Shown one piece after another: positions 23,721 through 36,915 of a DNA stretch of 64,000 nt. The notes beneath the pieces were generated by a model. It was not told the origin of the DNA and ran no database searches. It worked only from the letters and a program-made list of their open reading frames with translations. The stretch is from Saxidomus purpurata (taxonomy: Eukaryota; Mollusca; Bivalvia; Venerida; Veneridae), in the NCBI GenBank assembly GCA_022818135.1, contig JAFMSR010000015.1, positions 20,633,550 through 20,697,549 on the forward strand. The letters run 5' to 3'. The position numbers were made by a program, and so were the translations under genes. Position 1 is the stretch's first letter. Each line of letters begins with the position of its first letter.

Positions 23721-25794
23721 ACTCTTCAACTCAAAACTCCTAAGATTCTTCAACCAGTATGAGATCTGGTTGGTCATGGCTGCTGGAAAACCCTTTTGAG
23801 TTTGGGATCAAATGTCAATTTCAAAATGACCTTTAAATACAAAAAATAATTTCCTATTAATAAGTTAAGAACCGTTTTTCCTTAAAAGCAATTTTCTAAT
23901 TTTGTACCTGCATATCGATCTTTTTCTGTAAATGAACTAATAATTTGAAAAACACTAAGCCACAGATGAGTTTTTTCCCTTTGCCAGTACCATAGATTTG
24001 CTGTGATCGTTCAAGTATAAATTTGTGACCATTTGCCCAATCATATATGTGTCGGCGACTTCAACAAGATAATGACGTAATTTCACAATCACGCCACATA
24101 GTGCGCGGATACAGTTTTATCAGTTGACTGTAACAATTCTGAAAACTTTTAAATGAGGTTCCTTGTCTGTAACATAACGCACGGTGGAGTTTAGGTGTGT
24201 TTCTGATAACCACTTTATGTTTGAGGACAAAATCAACAGTTAATTGTCAAACACGAAATAAACCACTTTGTTTATTATACAGATAATAAATATTTTTCCC
24301 CGATACTAGATCATTTTTACGAAAAGTCATTACAAATAAAGCACTCTGTACATTATACGAATGATAAATGTTTCTCCCGTTACAAGGCCGTTCTAACGAA
24401 AGGACATTCAACGGGTATGGTTAGAGACCTTGGAGAAATTATTTCTGTCAATTTCAATAGGATCAGCAAATAAATCATCAATCTCTTTGAATTATATGTT
24501 TTTCTTAAAGGCAGGCTCTTAAGGCAATCCAATAATACATGGTCGTGAATACAAACTTGGAGATAAGCACGTTATCCTAAGTGTCTGCAGTTCGGATTAC
24601 TGTCCTGTGAAAAACAAACAGATCAATGGAAACATACTGTACTCTAAGTTTTTTTATTTATTAATGTCTCATCCATTACATGTATACATATAAAACATAA
24701 ATAAACAAACCCCGTAACATGTAAATGGCCATTATTAGTAAGAATTATATGACACTTCATATTATATTTGCACAACAAATATCACAATTTCTACAACATA
24801 TTATACAAGGTAAAAGTTAGATAACCATCGCTAATCCAAGACTAAGATATGCCATAAAAGGTTTTAGGTAAAAAACTGAAAAGGAAAACTGCACTACTGT
24901 GCATGAAAAAAAAAATGCCTTAAAAAATCAAATATCAGCCTAAGTTAGTTGTTCACCATCAATACAACATGTGCTATTTGTTATCCACTGTGAAATAGAT
25001 TAACTCAACCATTGACCTTTGCAAGGTCGAACGTATAGTCTAAACAGGGATACAACTGTTACTTTAATACATTTCAGTGATCTAATCCTTGGGTTAAGTG
25101 ATAATCGACCACCTTATAGTTCTTTCAACTCAACATCAGATCGATACGGAACCAAGGTGTTTCTATAGTTAATTAAAAAAATTAAGAATCGCTGACAGTA
25201 ACTGTTAATCATCAGACCATGACGAACCACTTTTGCATCCGTAAAAGCGTCAGTTAATAAAACAGAACACAAACAAGAGTCTTAAAATTGTATTGCCTAA
25301 AACTACTGTCAGTTAGGTATATTATCTTAGTCAAAATTAATAATCTATCTGGACTCTGTTGTGAACTAAGTGTTATTCCCATTTACATGTATATATACTG
25401 GAAAAAAATCACTGATAGTAAGTTAATCTTTGAATATAATTAAATAATCCATTGTGTTTTACGTAATTTATTTATCATATTTTGGACAGTAATATCACTT
25501 CAAACTGTTTGTTTGGCAAGTAGCGAAGTATGGTCATTTTGATTGGTAATACAACCTGAAATGTTCAGGAATACGCTTCCATTACTACATTTAATGGATC
25601 TAAAGTAATAACTTCCTGTTATCCAAGCTTCTGTATCTTGTTGCACAAAATGCATTGAGCATCGAATATCATATCGCTGTTTATTCGTCAATTGAATTTA
25701 AAAAATGTACTTACAACTTCATTAATTTCGCTCTTTTGTGACACATTCCATGAATGCTAATCTAATCTCAATTGAGAGACAGAGTTTTACAGAC

Positions 25795-25930
25795 TTACAG
25801 TGATAGAGTCGGGAAATATCTTGTGCTCAACCTGAAGATGACATAGAGACATTACCGACAAGGCTATGATAGGTAACGAACCCGGGGCCCTTCGATCCTG
25901 AGTTGATCGCGCTACCACTGCGCCACGGAG
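25795..25930 (-). mobile_element. tRNA-derived SINE, copy B
   Basis: Minus strand: TGGCGCAGTGGTAGCGCGAT then a B-box-like GGGTTCG at about 25878. It is the paralogue of the copy at 17.7 kb, with the body partly eroded. Confidence 0.6.
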
Positions 25931-26656
25931 TTTTTGCAATTAATGTACTACTTTACATTCTATGTGATTTAAAATTGCACACAAATTGTGTCTCTTATAA
26001 AAATAATTTCCGCTTTTTATTGGGTATAACTTTCGATATTGCTTATTCTAAAGAGCAGCTAAAAACATTCAATATCTTTATTTTCTTAGTAAAGGTCTTT
26101 GACACGATTGATTTTCAAATAGTTTTACATTGTGAATACAGCGAACAAAATGACTCTGTCTCAGACAAATGAATCAGGTACTAACGAATTGAAATAGGGT
26201 TTTAGCTGAAAATAATCGAAACAACAGCAAAAACTGTACATAAATCAAACATATTCTTCTAACTTCAAGGGATTTTAACCTCACCGGCAACTCTTATAAA
26301 TGTATCATTACATGTACCATAACTGGAATCGTTACCTTCGACAGCCTTTTTGCATTTGTGAACATATTCATTTCAAACAATCTATTAATGTCAGATCGAA
26401 ATCATAGAATTTCCATAAACTTAGTAACCGATCTAAGACATTCTTATCATCTGATTTATAAAAATCAATTTTACGACAATCCTTAAATTTATCGGGATAA
26501 AACAGCCGTGAAAATGCGTGTAATATCGGATATTACTTGCAAAGTTGGCTTCATATTTTTATACAGTAAGTTTATAGTCTAGCATATTTTTACATGTAAC
26601 TAAAGCCCGTATAAAGGCATTAAATATTATAAATTATAAAAATTATAATGTTTTAA

Positions 26657-27005
26657 AGCTGCTCGATCTCAGTTACTCTTGAAATCTTTTTTTTTAATTG
26701 ACATACTTATACAGATATATAAACTAAATGCTAGAATCAAATGTAAGCAAAACTCTAGGTAGGAATTTGCAGAAATCGATTGAAAATGTCGGTTACACGG
26801 CACCACTACACTATATGTTTATGTTGGAATTTCAAAAGCGTTTGCAACGCTTTTGAATTTGGTAGCGTATAATTTGAAATTTAGAGATATACGTGAGAGG
26901 AATTTATACTGAAGCCTTTTTATATGACTATTTGTTCTAAAATACATTATTTACATACAGTTTCAAGAACTTTATTTTTTTACCAAAATCTGAGAGCGAG
27001 CAGCT
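26657..27005. mobile_element. 349-bp TIR element flanked by TTAA
   Basis: Ends AGCTGCTCGATCTCAG and CTGAGAGCGAGCAGCT are inverted with one mismatch and flanked by TTAA at 26653-26656 and 27006-27009. Copy A has the undisturbed target (about 18345, CCTTAAATGC), so this is an insertion into B after the duplication. The interior includes a perfect palindrome around 26830-26857 (TTCAAAAGCGTTTGCAACGC and onward). No transposase frame. A TTAA target is typical of piggyBac, but the TIR does not look like piggyBac to me. Confidence 0.7.
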
Positions 27006-28833
27006 TTAAATGCTATAGCCTACATATTGCTATTGGTATTAAATATCATAAATTATAAAATTAATATGCTTTAAATGCTATTGCCGTCAGATAATTTGAT
27101 GAAGCAAGTAAGTTGTGACATATTTTAAAACCAACTGCAAAAAATCAACTTTAAGGGTTTAATTTACGAAACCATTCAGTCATACATCCCTAGCCTTGTT
27201 CAATGACGTAAACATTGGAGCTGTCCTTTCTGTACTTTAAATCTGTGATTAAGTGCCAAATCTTGGCGGTTTTTAAGTGTTCTAAGTTGACGGTGCCTTA
27301 GATTAGCGCAAATAAAATCAGCAACCAAACAAAACCTTTATATTAAATGGCTACCGCAAATAATTCACTTAATCCGGGATTGTTTGACTTTGAAACACCG
27401 TGTAATAATAGATTATGTGTCCTTTTTCATAGCCACTGTCTGGGGATAAATAGATATTAAAGAATAACCCTAGTGCACTATTATCACTATATGCTTTTCA
27501 GTAATGGAGGGAATAGAATGATATATATTGACAAAACTAAAGAGAATTGGTCAGTACCCTAACTCCTGTTTTCGTTAATGTCATGAATGATTCCGAAGAA
27601 TTTTTCTTTCTTTCTGAAGGTAAGCAGACTCATACGGGCATTGACATAATTCAGAAAGACTTGTAAACTATATCAAACTGTTTTCCCCATATTCGAATTT
27701 TTCTTGAGAAAATATCAGGTCTCTAGAAATGCGCCCTATAATGATGTGCTTGTTGTTTCTCAAAATTCAGCATACACGTCAGTTAATTGGAAAATATTCG
27801 CGGTGATGGATGTTCGCTATTTTTGCGATCTCATTAAAAAATCGCGCGAGAGGTTCATTTTCAAAACTAAACATGTTTTGCATTAAAAGAATAATCCCCT
27901 GTCACGAATTTAAAATTCCGGAATAAGTATGTCTGATCATGAATCGCGAAATTTGAGTCACGCAAAAATTACTCAATTTACAGTAAGATCATCAGCTTCA
28001 TGACTGTCCAGGTTATTTGCTTTTTATGATACTGATTACGCGAAAACTGATGTTAGTTTATTAGATTACCTGAAATAGAACGAAGTAAGAATGACGTTAA
28101 TTGTGTAATAGCTGGCATTTCCGTGTGTTTCTACGACAGTGCATGTTTATAGTAATTCCTGTTTGTTTTGTGCGTTGCACTTTATATTTGTTATGTTGCT
28201 GATTTGCATTTGGTATAATCTTCATTTGAACACTAAACACTTATGCTTATGAAATATGTACACCATGGCAACACGTGAATATGAAACATAAGTGATGACT
28301 GTAACTATTTTCGCGTTTGCTGTGTGTCAAAGTCATTTAAAGCATGCAGTCAAAGTTATAAGCCGCTTTGTGAAAATCATATTTTATATTTGAATTTTGT
28401 CTGCTGCCAGATCCGTAATAACCAATTTTATCATTCGCGATTTTTTTTACACAATTATTTGCAAACGACCTGTTTTATCACTTCTAGATTATTATACAAG
28501 TCGCTGCCTAGTGATTTGAACACGTCGGGGGAATATTTATAGTTTTGCGATGAATGGTTCGGGATAATGTAGTTAGTATCACAGTTCGGTAAATCGCCTA
28601 ACAAACTGTATTGAATGTACTTCTGGCCAATTTGATAGCACGAAAAAGGCTGAATGCAATTGACTTTTGTCATTCACTGGCATGAAAGTAATTATAGCTT
28701 ATGTACACTAGAAACAAGGTGTTCTACTGATAAGGCGGTAGTAATCTCCCACCCATCATATACGAGTTTGGCCTGAAGTTAATTTAATACAGATAAATGT
28801 AAAATAGCTTCGAATGTTAAGCTAAAATGACTA

Positions 28834-30288
28834 ACCGAGGCTTTCATTTTGTAGCCGTAAGCGGTCTTAAAAGCGTTGTCCTCATTATTTATTTCTAATG
28901 ATTACTTAAAAGAAAATAAATTAGCTCGTAGTGAAAGAAACCTTCCCGTACGACAGACTACAACTAACGCAGTAAGCTGCAGTGTTTATTAGAGGCATTC
29001 TCATGAGTTATCTCCCGCTGATAAAGTCCTTTTATGTCTGTTTGTTTGTTTTGCATGGTAGAAATACACTTATAACATCGCACATGCAACAGGACTTTGA
29101 TTACCCTTGGAGAGAGCCGATTACTTTGGAGAGGGCCGATTACTTTGGAGAGAACCGATTACTTTGGAGAGGGCCGATTACTTTGGAGAGAGCCGATTAC
29201 TTTGGAGAGGGCCGATTACTTTGGAGAGGGCCGATTACTTTGGAGAGAGTCGATTACTGATGTCGCTTTAACATTTGCTCAATGTATCTTAATATGTATC
29301 CGTCTAAATGCTATATGTGAATTGTTAAAGTAGAACAATAAAATAGTATAAAACTAAAGACGGGTGTGATTTGGTAGTTCTAAATTGGGAATTGATTACT
29401 TGAAGCACTTCTGAAGCGTTCGATTAAGTTTGTTTAGTTGTCGGAAAACAATTCCGTCAATTCCGTTCCGGAAGCAAATGTGCGATTTTGTAGTACTGAA
29501 TTTGGAATTAATCTATGCATTGAAGCACCTCAGCGGACGATTAAGTCGTTTTAAATCTCGGATTTAATTCCTTTATTTCCAGATTTCAAGCAGAATTGCT
29601 GTAGTCACGTGATCAGACACTTGGCGTCCAGCAGCGTGATCTTCGTATGTGAAATCGAAATAGGGAGCATATTTTTATATTATTTCATTGATACAATTTA
29701 TCACTAGTGTTTTAATCTTTCAAACAGTTGTTTACCTTTTAGATTATCTCCTCAGTTAAGAGATAAATTAATCTTATTCTGAAAAAGGATCGTCCGATTC
29801 AGCATCAGTTCTGTCACATGACATTCTGATTGTAGAAGCACAAAATCGCACCCGTCTAAGATTACCCTTCAATAAAGTGGCATATGAACAGGCAGTTAGA
29901 GGTGATATCTCTAACATAGCTAGCTTTCAAATTTGAAAATATTGACTTTCGAGACTGGGACGCATACTTACTAACGGAACACACTATCAATGTCGTATTT
30001 CTAATTTCACTATGATTACGGTTACAAACAACTGAACTAATTCTGCCGTGCAAAACAAACAAACAAACATATAAGGACATTTTTAGTGGGAAAAAACTAA
30101 TGGGTATGTCTCTAATAAACACTGCAGCTTAATGCGTCAATTGTAGTCTGACGTAAGGGAAAGTATTTTCGCTACGAGCTTATCTATTTTCTTCTAGATA
30201 ATCATGTGGATATACTCATCAGGAAGAAGTTATGGTGTACTTTCAGTGAAGACAACACTTTAAGACCGCTATAAAATGAGAGCCGCGG
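28834..30288. mobile_element. 1.45-kb element with long inverted arms
   Basis: The left arm (28834 to about 29090) is the diverged inverse of the right arm (about 30035-30288). Shared stretches are GCGGTCTTAAAAGCGTTGTC, CGTACGACAGACTACAA, GCAGTGTTTATTAGAGGCAT and GTCTGTTTGTTTGTTTTGCA. Flanking TA (28832-28833, 30289-30290) fits a TA duplication. The interior holds a 19-bp minisatellite and two 'GGGTGTGATTTGGTAGT'-like pieces. No transposase frame. The right end mimics a splice donor (GCGGTAAGT). Confidence 0.65.
29098..29260. repeat. 19-bp minisatellite, about 8.5 units
   Basis: Unit CCGATTACTTTGGAGAGRR; starts at 29117, 29136, 29155, 29174, 29193, 29212 and 29231, with degenerate units at both ends. 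Because 19 is not a multiple of 3, it reads as a 19-residue repeating peptide in each frame, which explains the repetitive open frames. No evidence of translation. Confidence 0.9.
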
Positions 30289-31679
30289 TAAGTCCTTTTT
30301 GGTTAAACACTACAGGTTATGTTACAATTATTTGGAAATTAAATCTATGTGTGGTTTATGAAATGAGTTGTTTTATTTCTATGACTTGCAAAAACACTTC
30401 TAGATTGAATAACAAGTATTCTATAAATACCCTATGTGAACAGCCATGGATTCGTAAGAATTGCTTTCAGGGCAGTGTTGGATTAGACAACATATGTGTT
30501 TGTTTTGTAAATGCTCTAGAAATGTTTATCCCCTGCCCTCAAAGTTACTTTTGTTTTGAATAACGGACAAGGTCTCCTTGAAAATTTAATGTTCATCTAA
30601 ATTCTTTGTCCTTTGTACGTTTTTCAGTCCGACATTCTCTGACAAAATGTCTTCTTTTTACGTTAGAGTACGGACATTTTCTAGGTCATTTTTATTATAT
30701 TACATGCATATATTATCTGAAGAATTATATTCGCCAGGAAGATATTCAAAGCTGCTAGATTAACGCCTCGGTATTAATATTTGTGTTCTTTAACTATCAC
30801 AATTAATGAGGAATCGCGAATGAAATCTTACATATTCACTTACAAGATCTTATATTTAGTATCATTTCAATTGTTCATATCCATATATCCTGGAGCTACT
30901 TTTCTGAAAATAAACAAATCGTTTACGTTTAATTAATTTTATCTTTGTTGCCGACCTTGTTTCTTTGAGAGGAATGGCAAGTGACATGATACCATTGTGA
31001 ATTCCTTTGTTAACGACGTAAAATAAATTATTTGTTAGTTCAACAGTCCTAATTACTGTCAACAGACAAAAATCAAAATATGTGTGTCATTTTCTTGCTC
31101 GATTGTTTGTTATGCTATTTTAGGTAATTGTGATGTTTAGTAGGGTAAGTGGTCTAATTAAAAACATACGTGTATTTATAAGTTCCTTATAATTACCTTC
31201 GCAGTTACGTTATTAATGAAAATTATAGTAGATATTAGAAGGGATCGCATCTATCTAGTTTTAATTAGATAGGTTCTTAGTGGAGCTTATACGTTAGCTG
31301 TCTATCATCTGTGCAAAACAGATAGCAGGATCATACACTAAGACAACACAATATAAGTATCAAGTTCACCTTATATGTACATGTGGATCAGGGAAGTTTA
31401 CTGATCCCATTACAACAAGATCCTTAGGATCGAAAGGAAGATAGTCTAGCTATAACACAAGCTGTATATATATATGTATATCTATATTTTATCTTTAGAA
31501 CACCGTCGTTTGTTTATGAATGCATTTAAAGAAACCACTTTATATTATTCCTCATTTCCATACGCATTTAATTTTACAGCCGGGAAGTGTATTATAACAT
31601 TGTTCTCGGTGAGAATCAGTACAATATGATCCCTATCCTACCTAAGAAACTGCCGACTTTCTAAAATGAAGAGACATGG
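30289..31679. other. Non-coding region
   Basis: No gene recognised on either strand. The 95-codon plus frame at 30276-30563 starts inside the transposon end and lacks any domain. Contains a short (TA)n-like tract near 31466-31490. Confidence 0.4.
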
Positions 31680-31772
31680 TGGGAAGCAAGGTTCGAACCC
31701 ATGCCCCTCAATTAATGAAAGGTTACAGTGACTTAAGGTCAGCGATTTTAATAACTCCACCACGGAGACAGT
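31675..31772 (-). mobile_element. tRNA-derived SINE fragment
   Basis: Minus strand: TCCGTGGTGGAGTTATT at the head and CATGGGTTCGAACCTTGC (B-box GGTTCGAACC) about 55 bases on. The spacing and boxes match a tRNA-like RNA polymerase III promoter. The A-box is degenerate and no cloverleaf was confirmed, so this is a SINE head or a tRNA pseudogene. Confidence 0.5.
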
Positions 31773-31954
31773 TCTTCGTAGACAGGTATCATATCATAGT
31801 ATAGATGATTATCAGCTAACGTATAAAAGCAGGATATTATATAGTATCACTTGTTATTTTGTTGTCGTCTATTGATAAGTACACTGGCACTTACGTTGAT
31901 TAAATATCCAAGATATCTCAACATGTAAACTTAACAGCGCCGAGAAGTTTTTGA

Positions 31955-32095
31955 GATAGGTTGTCATAGAGAGGCAATGTGGAATTATCTGTGTCTTGCC
32001 TAAGGACACTAACACTACTTGGGCACCAGTGGGATCGAACCATGGACCATCCGATCCTGCGGCGAACGCGCTATCAATGCTGCAGAGTAATACAT
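31955..32095 (-). mobile_element. tRNA-derived SINE
   Basis: Minus strand: head CTGCAGCATTGATAGCGCGTTC, B-box-like GGTTCGATCCC, then body motif GTGTCCTTAGGCAAGACAC. Same family as the copies at 17.7 and 44.5 kb. Confidence 0.65.
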
Positions 32096-32924
32096 TATTC
32101 ACAATAAAATGATACTCCAAACGACGGTAACGTCGTTAACTTATTGAAAGAACAAAATATGTTTTCGAACCGGCATTATTTGCTACCGGAGAAACAAGGG
32201 AGATGCTCTCAGTTAAAGACATTTTTACACAAGTTATAAATATTGGAAGGCCAAATAAGCCGTTGCCTAATTTAATGTTTACAAAACAATTATAAGTTAC
32301 TCACAAAAAAAACTGTAAATTGTGTAATTTATTCACGACTTTTAAATTTGCAAAGGGAGAATTCTCTTCAATGATAGTTAGTCTAATATGTGAAATGAAT
32401 CTTTCGCGAGATTTTGAATTAGCGAAGTGGAAAATTCAAAAGTTGCAAATTTACAGAAACACTCTGTACAGGATACAGAAAACAATGTTTCGCTTCGCTG
32501 TAATATTTTAGTCATTCAATCTGCATTCTAAGGAAGCTTTCGAAACTGCGATGTCAAATTCATACTGACAATTTCAATAGGATCATTAAATAAATTGTTA
32601 TTTCTTCTGATGTTTGTGTCGTTTATAAAAGCCATGCTTTCAAGGATTAAGTCAGGCAAATAATGCACAGACACGAAACCAAATATAGAGTAAAACACAT
32701 TATCCGGTCGGTGAATTTACTGTAACGTCAAATGGATATTAAATGGGAACTCTCAACAACAAATGTAAATTGTCCAAATGCTAAATATTAAATTCAGAAT
32801 GCATTTTCGTCTCCAGCTTAGATAGATACATTTATTTCGGTAATATGTACAAGCATGGTAAAAAATGATACATACAATGATTAAAAAAATATTATAAAGA
32901 ATGCTCATGCTTATTCTGTAACTG

Positions 32925-33555
32925 ACAGCCACGGTAAGCAGAGGTTTTTTACCGAACCCTTTGACCTTGGGGATGGAAGAACTGTCTGTAAAAACAAAAC
33001 AAGGGCAATTAATAAACTTAGACCTGACAGTGGCACTAAACCTTGCACGATGGTTATGTACAGTGCTGGCAGCAACACAATGTTCCTTTAAGTAAGCTGG
33101 AGCTGTGTTATCTTTAATCCTTACGACATGACAAAGCTCTCTTAGCCACTTGTTACCAATTTAAATATAAAAAATGATCGAGACCTATATTGAGTCATTG
33201 GATCAAGATTCATTACAAAACGAATAAGCTTATTTTGAGTGACCTGTAGTTTATTTTTAAGATTTTGCGTCAACTAGATAAACAGAAAGTAGAAGCATAA
33301 TCAAAATGACACTTGATAAAAGACATGTCCAAATTTATTACGCTGTATGAGGAATTCACGTTTTTATAGAGGAATTCATCCTGGAAATTGCTTTTTTTAA
33401 TAACTGACCTAGCTATAGCTTCACATGTTAGACTTTTGTCAAGGTTTACACCGAAGTTATTTACTGTATTTTTGGACTCAATAACATGAACTTTACAAGA
33501 GATATTAAGGTTTGACTTAGATCTTAGTTTAGGTTTAGAACCAAACAGAATGGTT
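32925..33555 (-). pseudogene. Remnant of LINE ORF2 (3' end of the reverse transcriptase protein)
   Basis: The minus-strand reading starts near ILFGSKPKLRSKSNLNI, continues through FGVNLDKSLT and KCHFDYAST, and after stops and frameshifts gives RIKDNTAPAYLKEH, STVHNHRARFS and KGFGKKPLL. This order is the usual C-terminal part of jockey/CR1-type LINE ORF2 proteins, after the RT active site. Several stops and shifts show that it is inactive. It is truncated at its 5' side near 33560, where a TIR element lies. Confidence 0.7.
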
Positions 33556-33568
33556 TGTGGGATTGGTA

Positions 33569-34261
33569 GTGGGAAATAACAATGCCAATTTTTATGAATG
33601 TCACAGTAAAATGCAATTTAAAAACAAAATGATGATGCTGCGCTTAGAACAATAATGGAAGTGTTATTTCCCACAGCTTCAATTGTTAGCAAATGCTCGC
33701 TTGTTTTTTCGACTTTACAGATGAATCTTTTCGCTTTAAAGCTGATACACTTAACTGAAGGTTTTAGGGAAATGAACGATAAATGAAATGATTTGTTATG
33801 CTTTTATTTTGCAACATTTCAACTCCAATATAATTATGTTTGGGTTTAATAATACATGTATTGACAAAGTTTATACCCACGAACAGTTGGAGATGAAAGA
33901 TTGCAATATATCTATAAATTAACAATACGTTTACTTATTTGAATAAAATATAACACTGCTGTTTTTATGTAAAGGTTGATATGAATCTGTTTCGATGCTA
34001 ATACTAGTAGTCAGACACTTCTATTGATTTCCAATAGACTTGGCACTGTAATTACAGCAGAAAAAGTGTCCCTGTCAAATACTTATGTATCAAGTGTCGA
34101 CAAATAAATAACGTAGAATTTCATATGTAGTTGATCTTTTTATCTGAGACATTATTCCAGCGACACGATGCATTGCAGCATCAATACACACATCAATTTG
34201 TATTCGAATTGCATTTTACTGTAACATTCATAAAAAGTTGCATTCAATTGTTATTTCCCAC
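33569..34261. mobile_element. TIR element with GTGGGAAATAAC ends
   Basis: GTGGGAAATAACAATGCCAATTTTTATGAATG at the left end (33569 on, given here in full as two parts: GTGGGAAATAAC and AATTTTTATGAATGT) is inverted at about 34210-34261. A third terminus in the inverted orientation lies at 33663-33674, so either a shorter related element (33569-33674) is nested or one arm was duplicated. No coding frame. Confidence 0.55.
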
Positions 34262-35309
34262 AGCCAATTTTCACTTAATTAAGTAGTCTTTTTAAACAAA
34301 CTAGGAATATCTCATGGTACCATCTTGAACTGAGTAAAGATCTTGACAGCGAGTTTCCACTAATAAAGTACTATTGTGTGCTACATGATAAGTACATGTC
34401 GTTATAATTGAATGTGCTTATCACTGATTCGTTGAAGCTAATGTCATTACTGATGCCCGTCTTCGCTCTCGGAAACTCTCGCCATATAAGTGTAGTCAGA
34501 ATGATCAGCGAAACCTTACAAAATTTTGTATCTAATACACTTTTGTTTATTTTGAAATGTATCTCTGATGTCATCGTCGAATCGCCAATTATTCCTGACA
34601 CGCAAATCGAAGCACTTTAACATTGCTGTATGATAAATGATTATTTCAAACGTGGGAGAACCAGCAGTACATAGATACATATTGCATGCCCTCGGATGAA
34701 CTTTCGGTTAGCTTGAATGCATTGAATCTTAACTTTCAATGTACAATTGAGTCAATGTATGAACTAAATTTATCCCGATTTATCATTTAAATATCAAATC
34801 CACTGAGGAAAGATATACTGTTGGTATATACGAATTGAGTTTAGTGCGGTTACGAAGAAAGCTCCCGTAGCTTATTTAAACGTTCTCGGACACTCAATCT
34901 GGCTGTTGTCAAGGTTACTTTGCTGATGCCTCCGAAAGCACACAAAAACGTTAGAATGTAGAACAACCGCCTGACAGTGTGTGATTAACATCAATATTTT
35001 GGATATTCCGATATTGAACAATGATAAACCTTTTATTTGTCTGGTTCAGTTTCTTGAACTTAAGAAATTACTTATACTGAAATATTACCGTAACGCTTAT
35101 CAGCAGACAGAAATCATTGAAAAGTATGTTGGTGCAGCACATTTTTATAGAATAACTTTGACCTTTACTTTGTCTGCTATCTTAGCACTTTGTACAACTT
35201 TATTCTGTGTGTATTAATTTCGTCATTTTGCTTCTGAAGTAACTGGGTGACATATAGAAGTCGTCTCGTCTGTCCCAACTTGTTTGTCTGTAGCATAACT
35301 CCTAGGTAC

Positions 35310-36100
35310 CAAAGGGAATTACCTGAGACACCATACAGTAATAGAGTAAAATGAGAAAAAGTGCAGTGCACAAGAACCATAACTTTACTTTGCCAAGTTT
35401 TTTAATTATCTCCACTTTGTTACATCTTGTCAAGAGCTTAACTCTTTAAGTACTGGAGGAAATTTGCTCAAATAATATGCAATCAGAGAGGGTATTTAAG
35501 GAAAGTGCATTGTCCAAGAAGCAAAACTATGCCTTGCCTAATTTTTAAAGATACCCCTTTGTTACATTTTTTTATATTGCCTTATTTTTTAACTATTTCA
35601 CTTTATTGAATTTTCTTGTCTGGAGCAAGACTCAAACTGAAAAGTCAATTACAGTGATAGAGCAACACAAGAGAAAGTTGAGTTATACAAGAACCATTAT
35701 TATACATTGCCTAGTTCTTGAACTATCACATTTGTTACATTTTTGTCAAGAGCATAACTCTTAAAGTACTGAGTGGCATACAGCGAAAGAGGACATTAAA
35801 TGGAAATGCATTGTTTATGAATTAAATCTCTACCTTGCCTTCTTTCTAAATGTTTTCCCTTGATACTTTTTCTTTTATATAAATTCCCTTTTCGAATTAT
35901 CTCCCTTTATTGCATTTTCTTTCTCCGAGCATAACTGCAAAAGTGTTATAGGGAATTGCATAAAACTGAATTCTTTGAAAGAGAACAATGATAGAAAGTG
36001 CAGTGTACAAAATCATAACTCTACCTCGTCTAGTTCTTAAAGTATCCCCCTTTCGTACATTTTCTGATCCAGAACAGTACACTTAATGTGCGGAGGGAAA
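35310..36100 (+). repeat. Degenerate tandem array, unit about 130-190 bp
   Basis: Five variants of a unit containing 'agtgcagtgcacaagaaccataactt...ttgccta...cttaaa.tatc.cc' followed by 'tttgttacattttttgtcaagagcataactc'. Landmarks are near 35360, 35503, 35675, 35804 and 35998. Related pieces occur at 15860-16045. Non-coding; minus-strand frames here are chance. Confidence 0.6.
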
Positions 36101-36273
36101 TTCGTTCAAATAGACCCTTCGTTATATTCTCAAAAACCATGACGATTACCTTCTATTGCATTATTTGTGTAAAAATTTGTATAAAAGTTTTCTTAATATT
36201 TGATAGGAGCAGTCCGCTATCCAGTGTGTATTTCCCAAACTGTGTGTTATTTACTATAGTTTATGTTATGTAT

Positions 36274-36421
36274 GAAATAACATCCGTTTCAGAGGTGTTC
36301 ATCGTTTAATAAACAATGATTTGGAGTACTGATACGCAGGCTTGAGTGGTTTATAAATGCGTATCTGAACGACAAATCATTGTTTATTAGACGATAACAA
36401 CGCTGAAAAGGATGTTATTTC
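36274..36421. mobile_element. 148-bp fold-back element
   Basis: GAAATAACATCCGTTTCAG and onward (36274-36323) is inverted at about 36375-36421, including AACAATGATTT against AAATCATTGTT. The arms cover most of the element, so it would form a long hairpin. Likely a MITE. A palindromic TGACGTCA lies 92 bp downstream at 36513. Confidence 0.7.
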
Positions 36422-36915
36422 GATTCTAACATGATCAGATATTACGAAAGGTGAATAAATGGAAAGCGTTTTTTTCTACGCAAACGTTTATTTAACATCA
36501 TGCGGTGCAATATGACGTCATGTTTACAGCGTATCGGTTTCCGCGTTGCTTATGGTTTAATATAACATTTATGTATAGAAACAAAATCGTGAGTCATGTT
36601 AGAATGATCATTAAGATTCGATGTTGTGCACATAAAAGGTATTATTAAATACACTATATACTAAACTATATAGTTTTTTACCCAAGTTGAGCGCAGTAAA
36701 TTTAATATTGATGAGTTGTGTTTTTCATCACGTAAGTTATAAAGCTGAATAAATTAGAAAACATGTAAAGATTTTATGTACATAAAATAACGGAATACTA
36801 TTACAAATGCAGTAGCAAAATCGGAATACTACTGTGATGTTTCACTTTTGCAGAATAAAATCTAAACCGACACAGGTTGAATGGAATCAGACTACTTTAT
36901 ATTGAAAAACATAAG

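Larger units (their letters stand above)
22152..28770 (+). repeat. Large segmental duplication, copy B
   Basis: Direct, diverged partner of 8670-19640. Differences from copy A include a TTAA-flanked element at 26657-27005, an extra block at about 27720-28070, and about 510 bp at 24570-25085. That last block also has relatives in the more distant units near 32.7 and 39.7 kb, so copy A probably lost it. No intact gene lies within. Confidence 0.8.

Noticed and set aside
28982..29333. Two overlapping open frames with repeating YFGE/LLWR and ITLERADY peptides
   Set aside because: Fully explained by the 19-bp minisatellite read in different frames.
30276..30563. ATGAGAGCCGCG followed by GTAAGT, looking like a first coding exon, and a 95-codon open frame
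   Set aside because: The sequence is the inverted-repeat end of the 28834-30288 element (its mirror is at 28834-28855), and the frame has no domain.
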